From NCBI GenBank assembly GCA_911728435.2, contig OU452211.1:4898001-4962000 (forward strand): a stretch of 64,000 nucleotides of DNA. The letters run 5' to 3'. Made by a program: the position numbers and the translations under genes. This DNA is from Apoderus coryli. Taxonomy: Eukaryota > Arthropoda > Insecta > Coleoptera > Attelabidae. Below, in pieces: positions 22,720-34,600 of the stretch (position 1 is its first letter; every line of letters begins with the position of its first letter). The notes beneath the pieces are model-generated. The model had not been told where the DNA came from and searched no databases. It was given only the letters and a program-made list of their open reading frames with translations.

Positions 22720-25700
22720 AGATGAGTTCAACGAACTCGTTCGTATATTGGTGAAGAGTTGGAATAATAATATGAAGTGCTATTTCTCTTGAAAGAAAAC
22801 CTTTAGTACAAAATTGTTTTCCAGATTATATTCATACCTACCTAATAACCACCTTTTTCTTTCGCTACACGATTTTAAAGGCGATGCCTATAGATATTAT
22901 GGTTAAATGTACCTACTAAAAGCAAAATTTAAACCAGGTAATCATAATATGTGTTACATTCGTGATCTTTGAACTATTGCCCGTACTTTCACTATATACG
23001 GTTAGCCGCATAGACTTGTGTAATTTAATATTGTACTTTTATAAAAAATAATTATATCGAAATATAGTTAAATGAAAACAAAAGCAACCAGCGAACGTTT
23101 ATTGCTGCTGGTTCCACGATCAACAGTTATAGATAGGATTTAATTTAATTTTGAACCCTTTTTTAAACGCCTTGCTTACGCTTAACGGACAGTGGGAATA
23201 AAATTGTAGTATGAACTTAAACTACCGTTTTTGTAGCAAAACCTAACATTTTTGTAAATAATAATCAGTTTTCGCTGAAACTTATAAGTTTATTCTGTTT
23301 GCTTTACGTACGTTCTGTTTTATTGTAGTAAAGGCTTATTTAGATGCATTTCCTACAATTTTTAAGTAATAACTAAGAATTCTTCAAAAATGGCGCAATT
23401 TCTGAACATTAGACGTCGAATTTATATCGCTAGAAGTATAAGCAAAGTATTATTAATGAATGTTCTTATGCTATAACTTGATTCTTACATTTATTTTTTA
23501 TTCACACTGCTCAGTACTTCCTAAAGGTTAAATCAGCACCTAGACAATCCTGTAGTATTTTGTACGAAATTTGGTTAAAATATGTTAAGCGGTTTTCGAG
23601 TTAGCGTCGATACAGGCAGACATATAGACTGACAGACAGACATTTTTTTAAAACTACTTATTTACATATTTTATTACATATTATAAGATATGGACACTTA
23701 TCAAATTATTGAGAAAAGAGGATGCGAATCTCGCTAAAAGTATTATAAATGAAGTTAATTGGCCTAGTTGATTTCGCGTTTGACATAAACGCCCGTGAAT
23801 ATGTTTCAAACTTTTATTTGTTTGAACTGAATAAATATTTCATTATGTGATTTTCTTGATGCTCCCTTATAGAAACGAGTAAGCAATATGAAGAAGCCGC
23901 CATCTTTGTATTAAATACTGTTAAAGCAGCCCAGGCCAAATAAATATTTTAAAAAATCAAATAACTCTGTTTATTATGGACGAACCCTGTTTATTTGAGT
24001 TAAATAAATTTTGTTTGAATTAAACAAATAAAAGGTAAATATTTATTTATTAGGGTTCGTTTTTAGAATTTTTTCAGTGTACATAAATTAATTACATTCT
24101 TGATAATTATGTGTAAAAGTAAACCAAAAACATTTTCACACGTAAGTAATTTTTCGTGATGAAATTGTTATGATATTGTTTTACAATACGGTCTTCTTCC
24201 TTTTGTGTTCGTTTTCAAATTATTATGTTATGTAATTAGTTTTACCTTAAAAAAACAGATCTGAAAGTAGACGTTTCAGTCAAATTCAAAAGAACAAAAA
24301 TAATAAAAAAAGAAACAAACGTAAATAGTACAGAAATTCAATTAGTATTTACGGAGACAAAAAGTGTGTGATTAGGTCAGTAGTGGCTTCGTGTTAAACA
24401 TTTAGAAGCCAAGAGAATGGTAATAAGCATCGTACAGACGTAGTAAGTGTATAAACATTAATACTCACAGCCTTTTCTAACGGTTTGTGTTCCACTTATT
24501 TAAGCAAAGCGGCTCGTAATCAGTGGCGTAGATAGTTAAGTTCATTTAAGAGAACAATGAATCGTTTTCTGTCTCAGTTATTTTGGTTGCTTTTAATAAT
24601 TTAAATCTATAAATGCTGCAGACAAGATTTGTCGATATACTTTTTTGGCTTTTCTTAATTGGAAGTCGTTCAGTACGATCCAAAATATTTAAATAATCAT
24701 TTTCACAAATAAAATACAAGAGTGTTGTATATTTAAAATGACACAGCAATGGCTTAGCTAGTTCCTTGATGTATTTTAATTACTTATCTTAAGTAAAAAG
24801 CTATATTTGGGTTGGGTTGGCAAAATCAATATGTTGATTAATACAATTGGACTAAATTAAAAATATCAAAACATAAATAACTATTTATCAAAGTAGTTAA
24901 TTACCCATTATCAATTTATGAAATTATCAATACCATTTGGTACCTCATTCAAACACCTGTTGATAGAAATTTATGCAATACAACTGATTAAATAGTTGCT
25001 AACCTAAATTATAATTATATTAATCGTGAATTGCAAATACTGTTTATTCCAGTTTATTGGAGAAATCAGAAATAATCACTGCATAATTTTATATAGGTAA
25101 ATTATGTATGATATTGCAAAAATGTGGTAAGTATTTTAAAATTAAAAGATACATGACAATTTTAGATTTTATAAAATTACCTGTTACAGAAAGTAACAGT
25201 ATTTCAGTTTGTAGAAAGTTACCGTACCAGCACTTTGTTTTTAAAATAAAAACATCAAGGTATAATTTAATACTAGTCAACAGATGTTCAAAGAATATCG
25301 GAAAAAAAATCTACGGGTATTTTCTATTGTTGGTTTTATTTTTTAAACAATTAATTAATCAAAGCTAATTTATAAGATTCAGAACTTTGAGTTTCTAACC
25401 ACCACAGGTCTAGGAAGCACCGGGATAGGAGCAACCATAATAATTAATCGAGAGACAAAAATATTAAACTATTGTTTTATTTTAATGATGCCAAGGGACA
25501 AATTTAGCTCTGAGTTTTTCTATAGGTTGAGCATCATTTGCGAACAAATCCTATAGAAAAATTAGTGGTTTTATGGTTTGACAATGATGAAGTATCAAAA
25601 CGACGTCTACCGGAATTTTAAGCTAACTCTAAATAACGAACATATGGCATACGTGGAGAGGGCATGAAATCTTGGTTTGACAATTTATTATACAGATTGA

Positions 25701-27838
25701 AAATCAGCGATGATTTCAATAATGTTTATAGAAATTCATCCCATTCTGTGCCTCTACCATTTAAAGAGCAAAAACATTGCCGAAACGTTGTATTTTAATA
25801 AGTAATAAAAATGATGTTGTTTTAAAACATATAAAAAACCCAAAGAGAGATATCTACATAAATTAATTTTTATTTTATTTTTTGTATTGAATTTTTATGC
25901 CAATGTATTTATATTTTAACAAGTCAATTATTTATTTGATTTATCTTATTATAGAGATCTAACTTTTGTAGTTTGTGGCAAAATAGCAAAAGAATAGGGA
26001 TTTCAATCAAACTAACAAAATAAATATTATTTTAGAGTGCTTAAATTAATTCTAGTTCTTAGAAATTTAATTTAGGGAAATGTATTAATTTTTTGTTTAT
26101 TACTAGGCATGGTTTAAATACATTGAGGAACAATGATTATCGAATCCGCAAGTTTAATTTCAAGTTGTGACTCCATATGTATCTTTTTTCTTATAGTTAT
26201 ATTTTATACTGATATTGGACAAAATAATTTTGCATTACGAATGCCAAGTGCATACTGGTACTAATATAAACGCTCTCGTAAATTAATGAAGTTATAAAAC
26301 ACATGATCCTCTCAAATACCCGTTGTAATTTAAATAAAACAATACCGTTTTCAGCAAATTTACCTACTGCATGATTTGTCCATTGGTATAAAATGTTGTT
26401 AATAATTCTTTACGTATATAGCAAACAACTAAAGAGTAAATAAATAACGGTACGAGTGTTTTGTAAAACATGTATGTTTCAATTCCACAAAAATTACCAA
26501 CAATTAATTTTTAATTATTTAGATTTTGTTACATACCTACCCATATTTACGATAGAAAATAATAGTAAAATTCAGTGTTAAATAAATATTTAAAAGCAAA
26601 CTGTGCTTTCTATTTAATTACATCATTTAATAAATATTAACATAACATATTTAAAAGCAACAACTGACTGAGACGGTCCTTACTATCCTAATAATTAATT
26701 AAATTATAGAGGTTCCCGAAAATAAATAATAAATCGTCCGAGTTTCAATCCTCTTTAAATTCCTTTAAATAAAAACCATCAGCGAGAGACCCAAAAAGTC
26801 TTTAAAGCCAGCGGGTAAAATATGCCAGGTGTTTTTAAAACATAAGGTCAAATTTTGTCCTGAATCTGGAAAACCGAAGTGCCCTAACACATTTTCTATT
26901 CAAGAGGTCGGAGAGTAATCAATATCTACCCAGTAAGTATAGCGAACAAGGCGGTTTGGACATTCTTTTACTACAACTAATAAACACAAACTTTCTGAAA
27001 TTATTCGTGAGTAGTCGTTAAACGTTTTTCTGTTTTAATTCACGCAAAGACTTAGTCTTAAATAATTTCTTTAAAAATATGCAAAATATTTAGAATAACT
27101 TATGTTATATACCCTGTATTATCGGTCAAAACTAATTGGCGGCAGTCTTATACTTTCAAATATGTATAAATAAATATATAAATTTTAATACCTACTTACC
27201 ACAATTTACAGAATAAAAATACTGTAGATCAAAATACAAAATCTTATATCACAAAAACTGTCTTTGTAACTATAGGTGCTTGTTATGTTGGTTAACAAAC
27301 TTCCCGGTGTTTTTGTTTTTAATATTTAACCGAAAAACGTTTGGCCGTTGGAAAGTATCGCATGAACGGTCAAATGCATTCTAAATAACCAACAAGACAC
27401 CGTTTTCTTCTAACCCAGTAAACGCACCATTCACCCAAATATGTATACTTATACAATTAACATTATTTTATTTTTTTATTCCCCTACTTTTAATTTTTGT
27501 AAAATTTGGAGTATCTAAAATGAATTTGCACTGGTCACCTGGAAAATCGCTTCGATCGATTTTTTAGTAGAAATGTGTTGGTATTTTATTAATAAATTTT
27601 TTGGAGTCGTGCCATTAATTATTATTATTATTAAAACATGGAGAGGACTTTATTTAATTCCAATTATTAATTAATTAGTTTGATCTTATGATGTGTTAGC
27701 TTAATAACACGATAAATCGGAAATAAACTATTGTCCTTGTTGCAGTTTGTGGATTTTGATGTATTGTCAGTGTTGCTAATAAGAAACTATACTTAAATAA
27801 AAAGTGTCAAGGTCACACAACTGTCCTTGATATTGTAA
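22720..27838. other. Long gene-free AT-rich interval
   Basis: I see no supportable gene. Around 23560-23645 there is a segment (aagcggttttcgagttagcg, then gacagacagaca) typical of the 3' ends of insect non-LTR elements. At 23980-24060 two 9-bp arms (acgaaccct and agggttcgt) flank an AT-rich core, like a very small foldback element. A hAT-like end, cagtggcgta, lies at 24521-24530. The rest is unremarkable. Confidence 0.4.
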
Positions 27839-27839
27839 A

Positions 27840-28150
27840 CAAGATCCTGATCGCGAGTCAGGCCAGAGAATGACTTCTCTGCTACGGCGCTCTTGGCGAG
27901 CCGTACTGCCTGTAGCTGCAATAGTTGGACGACTTTGATCTAGTTATACGTCGCACCGGAGGCCCTCGATCCCATGCCCTTGAGCGTCGTCTAGGATGCG
28001 AACCTACCATCATACTCACGCATCCATTGACGCCCCAGCAACAGATTGCAGCAGTGCTGGAGTCTTCAATAGTCGTAGACACTATGCCATTCGGCCGGAC
28101 TTCAGTTTCTGTCAGGGGTCGTGTGATTGCAACATTATATTCGCCATGAA
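27840..28150. other. GC-rich island of unknown nature
   Basis: About 300 bp are visibly richer in G and C than everything around them. The stretch is open in both directions: plus about 27925-28149, minus 27882-28175. Neither translation shows a domain I know. On the minus strand ggttcgcatcc (near 28000) resembles a tRNA B box, but no partner A box is convincing. It could be part of a TE from another compositional class or a remnant of a transferred or host gene. Confidence 0.35.
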
Positions 28151-28229
28151 TGAAACAGGAGTTCAATGGTAGCAAGAATAAAAACTGCGATATATCTTTT
28201 AAGACCCAAAAACATATTGCCGATTTTGT

Positions 28230-28760
28230 CGAAATAATGAATGAGGAAATTCTCTAATATTTAATTACCAATGATGTCATTCCTAAGTGTCAATCAGGCT
28301 TTAGAACTGAATACAAGTTGTCCAACAGCCTTTGCAAATGTCACAGAAGATACAGCTGGCAGGCTACAAATAAGCTTGTGCTTGTTCTTTGACCTTTGCT
28401 ATTATTAACCATAGTATTTTCACCAAAAATTTTGAATTTTCTAACAATGCACCTATTTTATTGTAAAGCTTTTTGCAAGACAGGTGTGAGAGGAACTTAT
28501 GGGTGTGGGAGTACTTCAGGGTTCCGTATTTGGACCTATTTTATTCTCTTTATATACTTCTAAAACCAGTACAATACCGAATCACTGCAAGATACACCAA
28601 AATGCAGATGACCCACAAATATATTATTCTTTTCTGCCAAAGGACTTACAGGCACCAGAAAATAGTATTAATTTGGCGCTCCGAAGGTCATCGTCTCATC
28701 AACCCATTAATATCGTATTTTTTAGTTTTTCGAAAGAATAAGGATCAAATTTAAAAAATA
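28230..28760 (+). pseudogene. LINE reverse transcriptase fragment
   Basis: A broken frame reads IPKCQSGFRTEY near 28280, then GVLQGSVFGPILFSLYTS, then QNADDPQIYYSFLPKDLQ, where YADDTQIY would be expected. These are blocks of a CR1/jockey-type reverse transcriptase. Stops and frameshifts show it is dead, and both ends are truncated. Confidence 0.8.
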
Positions 28761-28769
28761 TAAAAAGAC

Positions 28770-31560
28770 AAATGATTTGTCTGTCTAGAAATAGACATTA
28801 CTTTGAAGCTTCATTATCATATATGTGTTTATAAAAATAATAAAAGTAATTCTAATATTCTTCACTGTATTTTATTAAATAATTACAAAAATATACAAAT
28901 TACAGGTAATTTTTTTTACAAAGAATATTACTGCATAATTAAACATGGTGTTCCTAATTTTTTTTCGTTACTAGATCCAAAATATATATATATATCTTAG
29001 ATTATACAGGTAAAATATCTAAGAAAGATACTTATTAATTTAGGTAACAAATAGGCACATGTTTTATGTTATATACAAACATTTTTATTCATAAAACAAT
29101 ACATAATAATAATTATTAGTTTATTAAAATTACATCAATAAACTCTTCACAAAATTTTGTTGTGAACTCTAGTTATGTATGAACAGACCTAAATGTAATT
29201 AAAATTTATTATAAACATTTTTAAAATGGCACAGATCCATATCAAATACCAGAAATCTAGCGGCCTTAACATTCAAGACATTAATACTATTCTAAGTACT
29301 CATTCTTAAGTATCCATCCCACAGGATAAATTAAAATTTCTTTAATTTTGCTCTTGCTTAATAGGCGATAGGATTATTTTAATTTTTATTCATTCGACAT
29401 ATTGCCTGCAATGCACGAGGAGTATTGTTTGAATGCTTATCTAGCTAATCTGTCCACTAACATAGAATTTTGTTGTCTCTCGATCAGAGATTTCACACGT
29501 GAACTTAGCATTGATATTCTAAATGACAGAAACGACATTTAATGTCAAAAACAATGCACCTGCGATTCGAAATTCGAAATCAATAAATATCTGTGCCATA
29601 AACATATTGTGGGGCGAGAAACTAGTTAATTTTGATTTCGGATGGCTCCCGGACCCAACAGCCCCCCTCCCCTCTGAATACAGCCATGATATGTCTCAGC
29701 CACATAATTAATTGTCCATTACTTAACCTGTACATCCAGTTCAGGTAATGGACAATTACATCAAGTATGCGCGACATATACTCACACAGAGTTTCTGTAT
29801 ATTCTCGTATAATTTAAACTTTTAAAATATCCTGCATACATAGATATCCGATTAAGTTTCCTTAAAATTGGAACCATTTTAAACATTAAATGTTATTATT
29901 ATAATAGAGATAGGGTTACCCGTAATTTAAAGTTCTTTTGTTCAGAAAACTATGTACTAGAAAAATACTAAATGGATACTAATGGATTCATAAATAAATC
30001 ACGCTTCCCACTTATTTTACTTTTGTTGTAAGACAATTTGTTTAGCTCAAAAGGTATGACACTGTTTTGTTAATAAAACGGATGGGTAAAGGTCAGTCTT
30101 AGAGTATTGTCAATTAAAGCTTATTAGGCAAAACTTAAGGTTAAAATGCATGAAATATTTTTCTGAAGCCCGAACTTTATCTAATCTCTAACTTTTAAAA
30201 TGTTTTGTATTTGTAGGTGACTTAATCGGATATAATCAGTATAATAAACAACACGCATGCTTCAATAATCTATTAAAAAAAAATCTTAAAAATAATAAAA
30301 CATTTAAATATTTACAATAAATTTGCTTGAGCAAAAATACTATAACAATTAAAACTGAACTTAAAAACAGCACCGTTGAGTAAATTATAATTTTATGTAT
30401 AATCAGACTAAATTTACTGTCGTACTAACCCATTTCTAAACCGCACAATATTAGAAATAGCTACCACCAAAATTCTATTAGAATTGTCTATTAATTTTAA
30501 AATTATCCACAAATTTGACTGGTTTATATCTAAGCTTCTGACTAATAGGTATTTTAAAGAAAAGAAAAATGTATAGAATAGTTGGGAAGTGTTTGGCTAT
30601 TACTCATTTAAACACGCCAAATTTGAGGATCATTTTGTGTAAGAAAGATGAGAGCTCAATGTCTTTTTTTTTTTTTTAATAAAAATCAGACCCGTAATTT
30701 AAAACATTTATGAAACTGTCCATGTCTTAGGAAGCAACTTTGAGGAATACGTTACCCCAGTGCGATGTGGAGTCAATTGAAAAAAGATTTGTTTATTTGT
30801 CTTTTTTTAAAATTATTTTTGTAAACCTAAATGACCCACTTTCATGCAAAATCCATATTATACTTCACTACTTCTTATCACAGCATTTATTAGCAATTAA
30901 CAATGAAAAATCTTTTAATTTTGAAAAGTGACAAAATGAGTCTTAACTTTGCGATAAAAACCATAAATGAAACTTTTAGTCTAGCACCCAAATCATGGTA
31001 TTGTGCATAGTTGTTAATAGTTTGGATTTATGGACATCTTCAGTGAAAACTTAAAGAGTTCTTTATGTCTAGAAAAAAACTACATTTAAATTTTTTGAGA
31101 AGGAACCAATTTTATCCGAAAAGTGGCGGAGTAGATCTGGGAAAATATGGCCAGGGCCAAATCTTGCACTACTAAAAGAATTCCTGTCTAAAATTGGATT
31201 GAAATACTAAAACACTGTGGCACTGCGAGTATGTGACTCGCAAACACTTTAGTAATCATATGGGACAGTATGCCAGAAGGTTGCCGTGATATCGGAGATC
31301 ACTAGAAAACGGCCTAAAAGTGACCCTTAAAACCATTTATGTTGGGCAGGCCTGACCTTGAACTCGAAAGGAATATAAACCTTTTGGATGAGCGTATAGT
31401 ATCTTGGTTTCAATGTATAGATAATTTTGCTTCGGTAAAATATGCAATATTTAGATAAGTTGGACATTTACAATGTTTGATCTTAAATAATTAAAAATTG
31501 GCTAACATTGTTTTGTTAGAACGAGTCTGATAACTCTCTAAACCTTTAATCTAGTATTTT
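28770..31560. other. Non-coding interval
   Basis: AT-rich without a supportable gene. It holds a hairpin at 29709-29756 (arms aattgtccattac and its complement). Near 31120-31330 is a patch with faint, badly decayed coding character that may be old transposase sequence, but I cannot assign it. Confidence 0.35.
29709..29756. repeat. Short inverted repeat / hairpin
   Basis: The arms taattgtccattac and gtaatggacaatta are perfect complements around a loop of about 20 nt. No ORF or gene is adjacent, so its role is unknown. Confidence 0.6.
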
Positions 31561-31628
31561 CTATTGCAGTACAAAAAATTAATTATAAGTCTCTTCTATA
31601 ATAATTTTAACTAAGTAACCCTAAATTT

Positions 31629-34600
31629 TCACTTCTGCCGTATCCTGTGATGAATATCGCTATTTTCTTTAACTACCCCATTTTCTATGGGGGTTCCGTT
31701 CGAAACTGTTGTTGAATTGTGTTTGACATAGTAGGCATTTTGTTGTGCTTCGCAGGTGCCATTTTGTTTTGGAATAACGCCATTTTGTTTAACGTAACCG
31801 TTTTCATGGCAGCCATTAGTTTTTGCTGAGTGTCCGTTTTGAGTTAGTTTTGCCTTTTTGTTGTTGTAGTAAGATTTGTAATAGAAATCTTTGAAGAGGA
31901 AAAAGAACATGACAGCGTGCATACCAATCCACCACACGAAGGCTCGGGGGTAGTTGCAGTCGATGAAGAGTAGTTGGAAAGCATGCACCATTATAGCTAC
32001 AAATTGCACCTGAAAAACGCAATAATATTTTAGTTTGTAAGAAGCGTTAGTTGTTTAATGAAATTTGGATTCAGTGGTTGATTTTAACTGTGCACAATTT
32101 AAATATGAGTAGTAGTACAAATGCAAGGAATTAATCAAGGCAAATTGTACAAGGATACAACAGAACCCATGTGCATCTTGGCGTTTTTCGATGTTTTCAT
32201 GTTGTTTAAACATTGCCAGCCTCTGACAAAGACACACAACAAAAACGTAATCCAGTCACTTACCATTTGGAGTGTAGTTAAGTATTTTTTCCACCACAGA
32301 TATTTTTGTACTTTTGGTCCCATAGCTGACAACAAATAATAAGTGTACATGACGATATGGACGAATGTATTGACTAATCCGAAAAATGTACTATGCCCAC
32401 CTGAAAAGCCAAATTTTCGTTAAGGTTTTAATAATTTTTCATTTTATATACACTCACCTGGAGTATATTTAACTCCAAACCACACTGACATGGGCATAAC
32501 TCCGTGATGTATGACATGAAGGGTACTGACATGATCGTTCTTCTTTCGTAATATGAAGAAAAACTAAAAAAACACAAAGACACGTTTTAAAATAAGAATT
32601 TAAGGATCTAGCATAATGTTATCTAAAGATATTACCAAGACTTGACAATTATATTTTCTGTATCAAGTTTGGACTGCTTTTTCGACAGGCAGTGACAATA
32701 TTGGCAAAATAAGCAAGTGTTAAGTTACTGCTAGGTTACCTAAGGTTATAATTGTGGTTTTTAATAAATAACCATAAATTGTTACTAATAATGATCTTGT
32801 TGACATGTCAATGAAATCGTGACCTTGTATGAAAAAGCATACATTGGGCAAATGGGTACACATACTTCTTCATTTATTGCAGTTATAAGCAGTATGATCC
32901 AAGTAATTCGAAAGTTGCTGAAGAATTTTTAAATACTTTGGAGGAGTTAGAAGTTAACACACTAGTACCTAGAGGGGAACAAATAAAGAAATCTAGTGAA
33001 CTTCAGATTATTTTGCACCTACCCAGAGATAGTGAGTGATCAAGACAATGTAGATAGCGATGCAGAATTTATTTCTAATATTCGTGATGTTGGAAAACAG
33101 CGCTGTGACATTAGGAGCTGGAACGAGAGCAGTCTATAAGTCTGTCCAACTGCTCAGTTGTTTTGGTCGCGCATCCAACAGTAATAAATATTTATAACCA
33201 AGTTATGGGTGGAGTAGACCTGTTTGATAAAATGAGAGGTCTGTAGAACACGCTTAAGGTCAAAGCAATTGTATTGGTCATTGCATGAGTTCATGCGAAA
33301 CATATTCTTAGCTTTGTTGACCAGTCCTGATAATTTAGCTGGCTCTAAACCCAAGTGTTCCAGATCAATATTAACGGAGGTGCGGTTTCATAAAATCGAT
33401 CATCTCATTGATAACCAAGAAACGAAAAGAAGATGCGCCAATGGCGGAAAATGCATTGTGTCAAATGAAATGTAGGGCTTCATCCTGGGTCCACACATCT
33501 TCGCAATGATAGATGTCTCATAAAAATGTCGTATTTTTATTTTATTTTTTAAACTTATTTTTGTTTCTTGGGCAGTATTGGGTTAAGGTAGTAATATATT
33601 ACGTTATTGGGACGCTCTGTAAAGAATAGATCAATTAAAAATGTACACTTACCGTATCGAAAAATTCAGTAAACTTTGAGAAAAAGTACCACCACGACGC
33701 ATTGACCATCTAAAATTGTAATTTTCATTAACAAATTAACAAGTTGATCATTTTTGTTTTCGATGTCTTACCCTTAACGTACTAGGTTTTGTGGAATAAT
33801 CTACGGGTTGACATTTTAAACTATATTCACCTGTAAACCAACCACCCATACCAATCTAAAATTGAAAACAAAAACAACACAAATTTGTTCATTAATTAAA
33901 TTAAGAATATAAAATAAAATAAGATAAATAAAATAAGAATAAATTGTAGATATCATAACTAGGTACACAGAATTATGTATGTGTATGTCTCCTGTCTATG
34001 TTTTCAGATACCTGAAGAAGGCAAAATGTAAAAAAAATAGCCGAAACGTACGTCGTATTAAAAAAGATAGTATATACAAAAGAAATGACACATATTGAAG
34101 AAATATAAAATCTACGAATTATGGTAAATAGTATATAATTTATGAACCCAAAAACCCAAAGAATAAGGTTCAAAAACTAAAACAATAAAATATTATTGTT
34201 CCAAATATACCTGCAATGTTTATCATGGTAGCGGAATTCGGTATATGTGCAAATAATCATTATTTAAGCAATTTATTTACCTTATAAAATAGCCAACAAC
34301 TAAATATCACTTGTAAACAATTATATACGATTAAAGTCCTTTGAAGTTGGAATGGTTTTCTATTTTCCATAAGCTTTGGTCCTAAATACTGAAATTAGAA
34401 AATAACAATAAGTTAATCTGCTGGCCTCCTGACCCCTAATTGGTCTAAATACACATGTCTTCTTCATTTGTTATAGTAAATAATAATAATAATAAAGGCC
34501 TTAATTTTTTTTTAATTGGGCGAGTTTCAGTTCAATTTTTGTCTACTGACCAAAATTGTCTGTTCAGCTAACCCCATTACGATAGATACAAGCAAAGTGC

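Noticed and set aside
28000..28012. tRNA-type B box on the minus strand
   Set aside because: No acceptor stem, anticodon arm or paired A box could be folded around it.
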